From NCBI RefSeq assembly GCF_014805625.2, contig NW_023998565.1:2614833-2678832 (forward strand): a stretch of DNA of 64,000 bases, in the 5' to 3' direction. The translations under genes and the position numbers were made by a program. Numbering within the stretch: position 1 is the stretch's first letter; the number at the start of each line of letters is the position of its first letter. The notes beneath the pieces are model-generated. The model was not told the origin of the DNA. It searched no databases and was given only the letters and a program-made list of their open reading frames with translations. Shown here piece after piece: positions 26,017 through 37,490 of this stretch. This stretch comes from Glossina fuscipes (Eukaryota > Arthropoda > Insecta > Diptera > Glossinidae).

Positions 26017-28483
26017 CTAACAAGAAAAAAAAGTTGGTCTAGCATAAGGATGGGGTTTGCTTACGTAAATGAGATAACTTCTTTTACGATGGCGAGAAAA
26101 AATATTGGCGTGAGCGATGAGACAGTCAATCTGCTTTGGGGAATGAAGAAAACAGCTCTTCAGTTCATGTATGTAAAGTAGACTTACTCAAAAATAACTC
26201 AAAAACGCAATGTCAGTTGCTAACAGTAGAAACACAAATCATCCCAGAAATTGATAATTAGCAATTTTTAAAATGGGTTTAGTTTATCATCACACGATTC
26301 TTGAAACAACCGTTCATCGCTCTAATGCTCGCAAAAAAAATGTTAATTAAGCGAAGTGTTCGCGAACGAATTAAGGGATAATGTCACAGCGTGCATCTTT
26401 TGACCAAATTTTGCTTGGCGGTGTAAGCTCCCACTAATGATGCTCAAGAGTGATATCCAAAAGGGAGTCGAAAATTTTATGTGCATAAAAAGATTTTTTT
26501 TCTTTTGAACAAAATCACTATTAAAACGACTTAAATCTAACTGTACTTAATTCATATTTTTCTCGAAGTTTTGAGATCGCTGCCCTTCAATTTTTAACTC
26601 TCAGTCGACTAACTTCGAATTTCAAGTGCATTTTTATAAGAACATTCTCTAGTGACAAGTAGGATTTTTGTTTGGTTGATATTATTACCTAAATCCTGTA
26701 CATGTATCGACACGAACTTGTACGACTCAGCGTCTCGTGACAGTTTTTCTTTAGACAAAACGGAAATGAACGAACGATAGGAACTAAATCAGAATGTTAA
26801 GCTTCGCATATATTCACTTAAGGTTCTCCACTTTCATTTTCATTCATTTTATAGCTAAATTAATATAATTCAGTTCTCCGCCGCTAGAGTAGAACTAGAG
26901 CGTCGCTCATATTACTTATTTTTCATTCTATTAACAAGGAGCAGTTCTAATACTTTCTTTTTTATACCGACTGCACATTATATATTAGAGTTTCTAAATA
27001 TAAGCAAAGTATAGAAATATGCTACTGCAGTCCTGTTGGATATTTTACTTTTAAGCCGCGTCATTAGTCGATTATAAAATAATGTTAATGGTTTCTGAAA
27101 ATCAAGTAAATTGACTATAGATAGCAGCGAAAGCTGATCGACTGAACTTTTTCGTTTCGCCGGGGTATGTCCCATTAGATTAAAATATATATTTAATACC
27201 TTGGTCAAAAAATGAGACGAGCCTTTGACCATCACTTTAAAGTTTATGCTTGATAAAACTGTTATTAACATTTCAAAGGAGTTCCTTGTCATATGGCTTA
27301 GTTGATAAACTGAAGTCTTTCATAACTACTGGAAATTGTCTGTTTTTGGATCGTAAACATAGATGAATAAAAAAAAAAAATTTGTGACATTGTTTTTTCC
27401 TTTTAGAAGAAATTGAGTTAGTTTGGATCTGAGCAAGATTCCGAAACATTTAGTCAAAAGTTGTTTAAAATGAAGGAAATTGCTTGAAATGGTATACCAT
27501 TATCGTCTCTACATATAAATCCCTAACATTTAACCATGTATCAGTGCTGACAACAAAAACCTAAGTTTTTTGATACTTTTATCGATTATTGCGATTTAAG
27601 GCCTTTCCGGACGTGCCTGGCTTTCAACTGTTTCTCTTCCAGTTTAAAGGTCTTTGCATCGTCGACCCTTTGATTGTACTATTGCCTAATCACTATGACA
27701 CTATTTTAATAATTTCAACGAATCTGTTATTTTTCCATTTTGAAAACCCTACAAAAAGACTTACAACAATAACAAATCGAATAACTTGAAACTTCTATCA
27801 GATGTTAAGGACAGTTGTACGGGACAGTGTTAATACGCGGAGCGCGCATACATTTTAGAGACAGACTTGTCTTTGGTCCATAAGCTGGGCAAACATTTTT
27901 ATAATGTATGTCCACGTTTCTGTGTGTACTGCGATACTGTACTGTTCATAACGTTCGTTTGGGTTGTCAGCTTCTCTTCAGCCTGCCAGCAATGCAGCCC
28001 CTGCGCTCTTGTTAATCTCTGATTATTTGCCCCTAGAAGATTTTTCTTCTTAATAACTACCATTTACCCCCAGACTCATTATCGTATTTGTTGACTTCCC
28101 TCTTCTTATCTATAAGCAAGATTTTCACTTCACTAGTTATTTCAACTTCATTATCGTCATTATATCAAAGATTGGCAATTTTGGCAACATTTAGTGATTT
28201 AATACGCACTAACAGTTCGTACAACTCTAGGCAACAACAAAACATATAGGTCCTCGTCTTTGAAACAAGAACAGATGTTTTTGATCTTGGCAACAGCAAA
28301 ACATTTCAAATTATTGAAGAGCATTTTAAATTAAATACCATCTATGAAGAAATGATGAAGGTATTTTTATAAAGGATTTATAAAGAGAGTAGAAATTACA
28401 ATAATTTTTTTAAAAGTCAGTCTAATGTTTATTTTTATCGTTCTAAATGTTTGCCGTATTTGACATTTTACTACCTAAACTAA
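26017..28483. other. No identifiable gene; two coding-like frames
   Basis: At 26092-26181 (plus) a 29-codon frame reads MARKNIGVSDETVNLLWGMK, which looks coding but is too short to assign. At 26978-27292 (minus) a 104-codon frame contains SSHFLTKVLNIYFNLMGHTP and looks like part of a helical protein. I cannot assign either. Confidence 0.3.
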
Positions 28484-28798
28484 ATGGAAGATAGTTTAAG
28501 ACCGGCTATGCGGCCACCAACTAATTTAAAAGAATGTTTTGAGCGTTTACCGAGACGGATTTGATCCTCGTTACACTTTACCCGTCATATAAAATTACGA
28601 AAGCCTATGCAGTTGTTGGAAGACCATGAGCGTTTTCAAGAGATTGAAAAAATTTGTTCTTTGGAACTGTTGGAGGTTTTTGATCTCGCTCGCGTATCTT
28701 TTACAAATCTGCCAATAGATGCTTTGTCATTCCTTAGCCAATTCTTTCAATTCTTTGAAAATTATATAAGTCAGGCATGCTCAATGCATCCTCCTTAA
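28484..28798 (+). pseudogene. Unidentified coding fragment with in-frame stop
   Basis: From ATG at 28484 one frame reads MEDSLRPAMRPPTNLKECFE, then RLPRRI, hits TGA at 28562, and continues in the same frame from about 28565 to 28798 with LEDHERFQEIEKICSLELLE, FDLARVSFTNLPIDALSFLS and QFFQFFENYI. The composition is protein-like on both sides of the stop, suggesting a decayed gene or an unrecognised intron. I do not recognise the family. Confidence 0.4.
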
Positions 28799-30995
28799 TG
28801 TAACAATGCTTGACTTTTACTTTGACATTACAATTTTAATTTATATTTTACGAATTTCAATGCAATTTATTCATATAAATTTAATAACATTTTTTTCGGC
28901 AATTTGAACGATTGGGATACTTTTAAAACTGTATCCCAATGACCACTTGTTATGTCCTGAACAAAGCCATCAACGCTGTCTAGGGTATCTAAAGACACAG
29001 CAGTTTTCTCTTGCAAACTTTGCAAACTCATATATATATTAGACCTTTGAGTTCAAAATCTTTCAAAACTTTTTCCTCTTGTGTGTGTACACATCAGGCG
29101 GCAACATAAATTGATAATTTTCTTTTTGCAAGGCAGAATATAATACATGCCCACTTTTCAATTAAAATTTCCATATTTTTTCAAAAATAAGCAAAAGAAT
29201 TGAAATAAAAAATATCTGATCACTTTTTACACGTGGACAGTGCCATTGTGAATTATAGCACATTTTGCATTGTTGTTGTGCTGCTCAAGTGCAATAAAAT
29301 GATATATGTATAGGCCCCGTTTTTTAACGATCTTTCTATCGCTATTTATGTAGAAATATATTGGGAAACATAAATTAGCAATTTTATTCATTTATTTATT
29401 TTATTCATTCATATACACGATATAAGCCGTAAGGGCCGAAACGTTATAGTATATTCATCCCAATTCATAAAGCAACTAATGAAGAAAAATATCACCATCT
29501 AAAAGATTCAAATATATGGGAAAGAATTCCAGTGATAGTCACTACCAGTTTGTCCTTATTGTCTTTCAAATATAATAGCAAACTGCAAATCTGAAAGCAT
29601 CTCTTCTGCATTGACTAGATATGTAATAATAGAACACCAACATGATTTGAAAGGCAAAAAAAAAAAACATAAATATCAAATATTTAGTTAAAGAGAAGTT
29701 TAGGTTTAACTACAAAAAACGAAAGACAGCTCTAAATATAGATGAGTGACATAACGTTGACAATAAAGGAAAACAAAACATTAGTATTGTCTGTTCATTT
29801 CAACGCAGAATAATGTAAAGTAGTATATAAATAATTGAATTAATAAAATTCTTGCGTGTGCCTTGAAGCAGATTTTATTTAGGGATTTGTGTACTGTTTA
29901 TTATACGTTTACGACCATTTCTAAGATGTGAATGATGGATAAACAAACATACACAACATTTCGGTTTAACATGTTGGCTCAGGCAAATGCCAGCACTGGT
30001 TTATATAAACGTGTAGAAAAAAATATGAAAACTTTTAAAATGTACATAAAAATTTAACTTTTTAGCAGTAAAATTGAATGTTTTTATACACTTTATTACC
30101 GGCTTATAATTAAGAGCAGCCAATAGTTTACCTTCACAAAAAATAATAGATTTAATTTTTTAGCTTAGTTTGATTGATATTAAACAAACATACAACTTTC
30201 AAACGCACATAACACTTTTAATGTTGCCACGAAATCTACGGAGTTTTCAAGATTATAATATTCTCACCTTGTTTTATCCCAAGGAGCTCAAAAAAATCTT
30301 TTAAGGAAATTGTAATTGCACAGCAAAATTGTTAACGTTCACTTTATTACAGAGAACAATTCGATTATATCATTTGTGCATTCACATTTGCATGAAGTTA
30401 TCAACACAAATTTCGCATACACATGATTTTGCAAAGACTGTATAGAGAAACGCTAAACAAAAAATGTGCCATACAGGAAGATAAAATAAAATAAATAAAC
30501 AGATGTGACAATAAAAGAGTAAAATTTTCGGTTTGATCGTATTTTTGTTAAAATGGGGATTGTGATATGCTAGATTTATATTTTTTACTTTAAAAATAAA
30601 AAATTAAAAAAGACAAGAAAATAAATTTAACATGTTTCTCGAAACATGTTAAATGTACGAGTTATTACAAGTGGTGTTAACGCACATTAACGTTTTATTT
30701 TTTTGAATAATTTCATATTGTCATGCCAATGACTTAATTTTCCCGAAAAGTTTCCTTATTTTTAAAAAAACAAAACGGACGATCAATAAAACCAAAGTTA
30801 TGTCAAGATCAGAAATATTCATATAAATTGAAGAGAACGCAGTAAATTATTGAAACAAGATTTTTTACTGTAGTAATCATAACAGTGCTCTTCACTTATA
30901 TGAAATGCTGCACTCTCTGTTAAGCGCATATATTATACAATTGAAAGTTTATAAATAACAATTTAACATTATTTTAAGACGTCTTTATTTTCAAT
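28799..30995. other. AT-rich intergenic stretch
   Basis: No frame or repeat stands out. It presumably holds the promoter of the CINP gene near its right end, without a clear TATA box. Confidence 0.45.
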
Positions 30996-31771
30996 ATGAT
31001 TTCTACTCCCTATAAAAAGGAAGATTGTTTTGAAAGTGGCTTTTTAACACCGGTACGCTGTAAGTTCCCACTGAGTGTCTTTTTTTATTCTGTTTGCTTA
31101 AATAGTTTTGTAACACAGTTTTGGAAAGTACTCCTCAGGTTCCCAGGCAACCCATAAACACCGATTCAAACATAGCTATCTTTCGAGCTCGCTTAGAATT
31201 AATAGTAAAAACAACGCAGGACAATTTTTCTAAATGGTTAGTGGCTGAAAAACGTGGCCTGGCTTTATGCAACACTATAGAGGCTATCAAGACAGGGACA
31301 TTATTAACAGCGATTAATGAAAACGACAAAACCGATTCCACATTATATCCCAAAGATTTGATAGATCGCTACCAAAAATTATCGCTTATAGTAGGCGTAT
31401 TTCAAGACGTTGTCAACAATGTTAAAGATTCCGTAAAACAAATTGAATCATTAAGAAAATTGCCAAGAAGTAATAGTGAGATCTTGTATCGTTCTTGGTG
31501 TTTAGATCACTTTGCCGATTTCTTGGTAGAGCTTTCCCAGAGATATAATGAAGAATACAAAATTAAAAAGCATGTTTTGGGTAAGAAAAAGAGAGTTGTG
31601 ATACATTTTTTCTTTCAGGAAAATTCTTTTTTAGAAAACTTGCCTCACTGCTTTTGTCAAGCTGACTTAATACGTTGCGTTTCGGCTTGGGAATATCCCG
31701 AATATGTGGACTCATTTTTATACCTTATGTTTTTATTTCTTAATGAAGAATTGAATGTTAAAAAAAAATAA
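30996..31771 (+). CDS. CINP: CINP family protein (CDK2-interacting protein homologue)
   Basis: Three exons: 30996-31059, 31119-31580 and 31635-31771 (663 nt, 220 aa; human CINP is 212 aa). Introns are 59 and 54 nt, both GT-AG. The first exon encodes MISTPYKKEDCFESGFLTPV; the codon after the join gives RFLESTPQVP. The middle is a long helical region with the family pattern of a W (FSKWLVAE), a LYP..L..YQKL block and a LYRSW..HF.....LSQRYNEE block. The end reads SAWEYPEYVD, matching the family's SxW..xPYV. CINP binds Cdc7/CDK2 and ATRIP and acts in replication and checkpoint signalling in vertebrates; the fly role is inferred. The second intron is a multiple of three without a stop (see findings). 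AATAAA overlaps the stop codon. Confidence 0.85.
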
Positions 31772-31922
31772 ATTTTCAAGGAATTCATAAAACTGATGAT
31801 TTATTTAGTATTGGAAATCAAAGCATAGGTTAGGCAAGTTTTAAAGTATTAAAGCACGTTAAAGAAAGCAAATTCCTATTACGTGGACAGCGAATTTACT
31901 CAAACTATAAAAGAAATAAGGA
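31772..31922. terminator. Convergent 3' region between CINP and Uch
   Basis: Only 151 bp separate the two stop codons. AATAAA for the plus-strand gene overlaps its TAA. On the minus strand AATAAA lies at 31800-31805, about 120 nt past the Uch stop. The two 3' ends probably overlap. Confidence 0.6.
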
Positions 31923-32850
31923 TTAATTCGTAGCAGCACTTAAAGCAAGGACAGTGAAGCGTAATTCTTGTGGATCACGAGCCATAAATTCTTTGCAAAT
32001 GCGAGCAGCATCTTGAAGAAAAGACTCATTGTTCGTAGCACCATGTTTAACCGGAAACATCTTACGTCCGTCAAGCTCATATAAAGTATCATTTTTGTTA
32101 ACAAAAGCGATAAAATGATGATAAACTTCTTCATTAGGATCAGCAACTGTCTGGCCTTCCTGGGCTAAAGCTTGATGACTTTCGCGTAGGGCTCTATCAG
32201 TTTCTAAGGCCTTTCCCCGTTCTTCTGGTGTCATATCCTTCGACATTTCTAAGAAATCTTTCAGAATGCCATCGTCCAACATAATTCTGAAAACGAAAAT
32301 TATAAGAAAAAAACTATAGGATTTAACTATTAAAACATACTCTTTGTTGTTGGCTATGCTATGAATGAGAGCTATTGTTCCGCAAGCATTATGAGTGAAC
32401 TGTCGCATATAAAACAAATCATTGGGAAGAGTTTGCCCTTCTTCGGCTAAGCGTTTCTGCTCCTCATCACGGTGTTTCTCATACTGGTTATTTTGTTAGT
32501 AAACAAAAAGAAATAAAAATAAGAACTTCTCCAACCTGCAACTTTGTTAATTTACCGTTTCAGAACAAGGGAACAATAATATAATAGATTTAACTGGGCT
32601 CGGTATCCATTCCAACATCTCAGGTTCCAGTCCCATTACATCAGTGATTATCCATTCCTTCCTAACCCCAAATGTGTGTATGTATTTGGTCAATACCTAA
32701 TTTTTCATAAAAAAATTATAAATTGTCCATCAATGACTCATGACGAGGGTAAAAAATATTGTAACTCCGTTATCACCGCTTTTAAGGAGAATTTACATTT
32801 TTACTTTAACTCACTTCGGGGTTTGATTCTAACGGAGTCCAAACAGACAT
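31923..32850 (-). CDS. Uch: Ubiquitin C-terminal hydrolase (UCH-L1/L3 type)
   Basis: Four exons: 32850-32815, 32696-32556, 32483-32341 and 32286-31923 (684 nt, 227 aa, the usual family length). All junctions are GT-AG with matching phases, and intron 2 has a textbook TACTAAC branch site. It is a cysteine peptidase that frees small adducts from the ubiquitin C-terminus. The oxyanion Gln87 and nucleophile Cys93 (QFTHNACGT), His164 (HHFIAF) and Asp179 (YELDGRK) are all present, as is the flexible cross-over loop before His164. The start was chosen because exon 1 encodes MSVWTPLESNPE, the typical N-terminus, and exon 2 follows with VLTKYIHTFGV. No break is seen. The gene should be active. Confidence 0.97.
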
Positions 32851-33225
32851 ATTTTTATGAAAAGAGAACTCAACTTCTGTCGCAGCAAAAATGTCTTAAA
32901 AATTCTTTAAAATAATTTTCCTGTTTGTTAGTAAGAAATTCCAAATGCAAATCTTAGGTGGGTCGTATTTATTGACAATGACAAACCGGTTGTAGAGTTG
33001 CCAATATTAACTATAGCGATACAGTAGCGCTACGGTAGAACAAACATTGTCAAAGATATCCGATGCCAACCTTCCGATATTTGTTAATGAATAGAATACT
33101 TTGATTTAATGTATTGATTAAGCGAAAAGGGAGTAGAAAACTATATTTTGTATCAGTTAATAAAGCCCACAATTTATTTATTACTTGAAATGAAGCCGTA
33201 CACTATGCGAGTGCTTTAAAAGTCT
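32851..33225. other. Upstream region of Uch
   Basis: It presumably holds the Uch promoter. I see no gene or clear core element. Confidence 0.4.
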
Positions 33226-33404
33226 TATTTATTATTATTATTATTAATTTCGCCAGAGAAATAAATTCTAAGACTAAACTCTTAAAAGCACTAGCATCTA
33301 AGGCTATCGGCTTTTATTATTAAAAACTCTACCGCACTTGAGATTCGAACCCCCGACCATTGACTTGCTAGTCGAGATTCCTCGCCTTCGGCTACTCAGG
33401 CGGA
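33226..33404 (-). mobile_element. tRNA-derived SINE with LINE-like 3' tail, copy 2
   Basis: On the minus strand: head CCGCCTGAGTAGCCGAAGGC with an A-box-like part, B box GGTTCGAATCT (close to the consensus GGTTCGANTCC), body CAAGTGCGGTAGAGTTTTTA, then tail GCCGATAGCCT..GATGCTAGTGC, TTTAGTCTTAGAATTTATTTC and (TAA)n. The element is flanked by a probable target duplication: AAATAAGATTTT before the head, AAATAAGACTTTT after the tail. The tail matches the 3' end of the I-type LINE at 60783-60870. It is about 180 bp long and better preserved than the copy at 6066-6252. Confidence 0.8.
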
Positions 33405-33419
33405 TAAAAAAAAAAAAAA

Positions 33420-34425
33420 AAATCTTATTTAAGCTTTAATACATATAAGAAAAACCAAATTCTCATTATGCAAGCAGCGATTTTACTGGAATTAAGTTTT
33501 AAAATATTAATACAAAGCAACACTCAAAGCTAGAAAGATGTAGTAGTTCGTAATGATAACGATATCCAAATTCGGGTAATTCTAGACTTTTAATGGAAAG
33601 TTGTAACACAGTTTGTTCTTCTCTTTCTTAATGACAAAGAGTTACCAATTATTGAAGGCATGCTGTGCTTCTTGCGGTAAGTTGGTTCACATGCATGTTT
33701 ATATACGTCATTGATAAAAGTTGTGATCATTTTTGATGTATTCAATAAATTCATTAAAACATCAATTAACATGATAACATCTCAGATAAGCGAACAAATG
33801 CATATGAATCAATACTCGTTTATATGTTTGAGAACATTATGTTGTAAGGAATCTCAGATGTATTTTAATAATCAGCTATAGGAGCATCTTCTACTTCATA
33901 GCTTTGATACAGGCAGTCGTTATTACCAGCTAGATATTGTGTTGTGAATATATTTTTTTACTTGCTTTTTTCTTTTTTTTCATTTAAAATATTTATTAAC
34001 AAGGAATCGAATTATTTATTAAGTATTTAAATCAAAATATATTTTTGTTATAGTTTTAACACAAGGATTTTATTTTACGAAGAAAATTTTTAATAAAGAA
34101 AACTATATTATAGTAATACGATTGTAATAAAACAAAAGAATAAATATAAGAAATTATTTTGATTGTTTTCTTTTTAATGATAACTGTATTTATAATATAT
34201 GATATATAAAGTATTGTAAAATTTCCTTTTAATAAAAATGCAATTTTTGCAAGAACTTAAAGAAACCTAAATTTGGGCTCTAAAAGTCTTCGTTGTCTTT
34301 GATTAATGCTTGGAAAGAAAGATTATCCAAGCTTACCGGCCAACAAACGCTATATACAATATCCATATACAAAAATTCATTCTTAAAGATAATTTTTTTT
34401 TGTGATTGACTTAAACTATTATAAT
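33420..34425. other. AT-rich noncoding stretch
   Basis: No coding frame or repeat that I can support. Confidence 0.45.
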
Positions 34426-34429
34426 TTGG

Positions 34430-34545
34430 CCACAATTGAGAGAAAGCGTCTGAATTTGTTTCCAATTGAGAGTAAGCGTCTGTATATGTTTACAATTAAA
34501 AATAATTCAAAAAGTTAGTCTGTATTTTTTAACAGCTGTTGCATC
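34430..34545 (+). repeat. Dispersed 'taagcgtctg' repeat family, copy cut by a LINE
   Basis: Contains 'ttggccacaattgagag', two 'aagcgtctg' blocks, 'gtttacaattaaaaataatt' and 'ttttttaacagctgttgcat'. In the array at 43.3-43.9 kb the phrase 'acagctgttgcattgaaaaa' continues. Here it changes after 'gcat' to LINE sequence, so the LINE start lies at about 34544. Confidence 0.7.
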
Positions 34546-35090
34546 GATTCTCCTGGCAACCCTGTACGAAATAGGACGCTCTTATTTCTGTGCAGAAACT
34601 TTTTCTCTCAAAAACTTTCTTTTTCGAAAACTACTGAGCTCATCAAGGGCATACGTAGTCGATTTGCGATATTTGCACAAAATCGACAACAATCTCAACA
34701 CCTTTGTGCTTCTAAGCAGTGCAAGCAGCGATTCCGCCTTTCACTAACCTCAATTTTGCGGCAATCACAAATCAACAAAATTTTCAATATCTTTGTGCTC
34801 CTACGTAGGAGCGCAGCACCATCTACTGTATACAACATCATCCCAACAAAACCGACTCTGTCATTTCACGACTACACTGACATCAAGTGGCGCCGATCTT
34901 AGCTGAATTTCCAAACCTTTTGGTTTACCAGACTTTTCGTATCCCCTGTCGCAGTCAGCTTAAAGGGTACCTGCTAATTTGCTTATCGCTTTTGTTTCAC
35001 GACAAGTTAGTTGATTTTTTTTCCTTTGCCTATAATCCAGCACGAAAGGTAAAAATCGCCCGCCCTAAAAGGGGTTGAGGCAAAACAAAA

Positions 35091-36531
35091 TTGATTTCGA
35101 ACGATGAACATTTCAAAAATTTTGTTCGAACTACGCAAAGTAGAGCTTCTTCTAAAAGAAAAATGTCAAACCAAAAAAATAATTTGAAAAAAATTATCAT
35201 TGATAAGGAAATTTCACCCTTAAAAGACTTGTCTGTGGATTGCAATACCACCCCACCAAACTCTCTGATCCTTCCCTCCACCAGTAATCTCTCCTCTCCC
35301 AATAAGAGCGGGGCTGAGCATAGCAATAAAAACAGCAATTCGATAACAGAAAAGAACTCTCACCCTTCAAGTCGAAATGTTTACGGTGATGACGTGACTT
35401 GTGAGTCCTACGTCTTCATTAAAGCTAATCCCAATAACCCAGACGAGCCTTTTCGTCTCAACTCTGACTTATTTTTCTTTCAATATATCAAAGATTTCAA
35501 ACTGGATGGATTGACTAATATAAAAACCTTCAGCAATGGCAAAGGCAAACTCTGTTTTGCCACTGCTGATGATGCAAAAAATTTCATTTTAAAGAACAAT
35601 TTCCACTCAAAGTCAAGCAAGGCTTATATTCCTAAAATATTTACCGAAAAATTCGGAATTTTTAAAATATTCCACCCACAATCAAGGAAGAGGACTCAAG
35701 GAAGAGTCAGCTAACTCAGACATCGAAGTCCTGTCAGTTACAAGACTTCACAAGGCATTCTACCAATAGAGAAAATTTTATTCCCACTAACAGCCTTAAG
35801 ATTGGCTTTAAAGGTAAACTAATCCCTAAATCTATAAGATTTAAATACTGTAACATCCCGGTTGATTATTTCATCCGCCCGGTCAAGCTATGCTATAACT
35901 GCGGCCGTGTTGATCATATCGCAAAATAGTGTAAAAGTAAGGGAGGCAGATGCTTAAATTGTAGCAAGACACCGGCTTGTCCTTACAGCTATATGTTTGG
36001 TTTATGGGTCTTTGGACCACAACGTAACCTTTCGCGATTGTCCTAAAAGAAAGAGAGAAGAAAATTTAAAAGAATCCTTACTATTCAAAACTAATCCTTC
36101 GTGAATATAAGGAAAAATTCTTCAACAACCCGGCGTTGAAGGATAGCACTCAATCCAACAATATTAGGGACCCTACTCCCGAAACAAACATTTTAATTAA
36201 AAAAAATTTCAACGCGGTTGTCAAAAATAAAACGTGTATTCCCAAACCCATGCAAAGAACATCTCACAAGGTGCCCTTAACTCATAGCAGCAACACATAT
36301 GAGCAAAAAAAACTCCCCCTTCCTGATGAAAGGAACACATCCATCAATAATCGCAAATCTACTGAAATGGAAATGATTTTGGAAAAGATCTTCAAAATTC
36401 TTACTACCACTCATCACGAAACAAATTTCAAAACTATACAGGAAGAAATACTCACCCTCAAATCAGAAATTGATCTCTTAAAACAGAGTCCATCTGAGCT
36501 AGGCTCAACATGCCCTACTATCTCTCAATGA
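35091..36531 (+). pseudogene. LINE ORF1 (gag-like, CCHC), frameshifted
   Basis: A low-complexity N-terminus (in-frame ATG at 35163, MSNQKNN) is followed by an RNA-recognition-like part (SYVFIKANPNNPDEPFRLNS). After frame changes near 35650 and 35760 comes FKYCNIPVDYFIRPVKLCYN, then CCHC knuckle C-x2-C-G-R-x2-H-x4-C (CYNCGRVDHIAK, with a TAG in front of the last Cys) and CLNCSKTPACPYS. A second knuckle is damaged. The C-terminal part (from 36136) has a coiled coil and ends at 36531. ORF1 proteins of this class bind the element's RNA. It is not functional. Confidence 0.75.
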
Positions 36532-37467
36532 CCTCCTTTCTACAATACAACATACAAAGCTTCAGGCTGAATGCCCATTCGCTTGATTATTTCATAAATT
36601 CCAACCGAACTGATTTCGCCATCTTGAGTGAAATCTTTCTGTTCGACGACAACATTTCCGATCTCAAAATCTCAAATTACAGCTCCGCTTATAAATGTAG
36701 AAGCGACGGCTATGGAGGTGTTGCCATCCTTGCCAGGAAAGACATCTCCTTCAAACAAACCCCGTTTAAATCAGCTGCTGACATTATTATTGTCAAAACC
36801 TCTTCCCTAAAAACTAATATTGTTATTGCTGCTTGCTATTTCAAACCTAACACCCTTATTCAATCTTTCCGGGATGACTTTAATCGCCTCTGTGATATGC
36901 TTGATAGCTTCCACAATGTCATAATTGCAGGAGATTTTAATGCAAAACACCCTTGCTTTGGTGACTCCGTGTCAAACAATAAAGGCAAAGCCTTGCAAGA
37001 AATCATTGAAGTCAGTAATTTCTATTGTCTCAATGATAATTCCCCAACCAATGTGCACTCTACAACCAACAGTTGTGGTAGCGTTTTGGATCTAACTTTC
37101 ACTAACGCAACCAATCTTACGTTCAAACGGGAGGTCAACAAATTATTTTCTGGGAAACAGTCACCCCCTTCCCATTCTCTTTAGCGCCACCTTTATTACC
37201 TCTTCCAAGATAAATGATTTTATCTCGAGGAAAAAACTCCTAAACAATCTTATGCACAAATGTCTTGAGCCACAGGTCGAGTCCATTCAGTGCTCATTTC
37301 AACGAGAAATAAATGAAGTTAAACCGAACATCCAAATCTTCGATTCCTACTCACCAGAACATTGGTGGAACAAGCTGCTCACTGCACAATTCCGTAAATT
37401 ACAAGCTGCTAAACAAAAATTTTCTAAATACCTTGTCATGAGACTCGTTACTTTCATTGCCGGCTGA
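36528..37467 (+). pseudogene. LINE ORF2 endonuclease domain, cut before the RT
   Basis: The ATG at 36528 overlaps the ORF1 stop (ATGA). The frame carries an AP endonuclease fold in order: LQYNIQS (metal-binding Asn), AILSEI (Glu), DGYGGVAILAR, IIAGDFNAKHPCFGD (the GDFN catalytic block) and SVLDLTF. The final SDH block is replaced after SGKQSPPSHSL by a stop at 37184. A later frame (37252-37467) reads on with YSPEHWWNKLL and QFRKLQAAKQKFSK, matching the linker before the reverse transcriptase, and then ends. The RT is missing. Confidence 0.8.
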
Positions 37468-37490
37468 GTATTTGTCTTTTTCTGACAAAG

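Larger units (their letters stand above)
34545..37490 (+). mobile_element. I-clade LINE, decayed and 3' truncated
   Basis: A long 5' part (34545-35090) precedes an ORF1 with zinc knuckles and an ORF2 that begins with an AP-type endonuclease. The copy has several frameshifts and lacks the reverse transcriptase, RNase H and normal 3' end. It stops in an A-rich run near 37490. It seems inserted in a copy of the 'taagcgtctg' repeat. Confidence 0.8.

Noticed and set aside
31121..31771. Single uninterrupted 216-codon gene starting with TTG
   Set aside because: A non-ATG start is unlikely in a fly nuclear gene. An ATG exon at 30996 joins in phase through a 59-nt intron and extends the family similarity.
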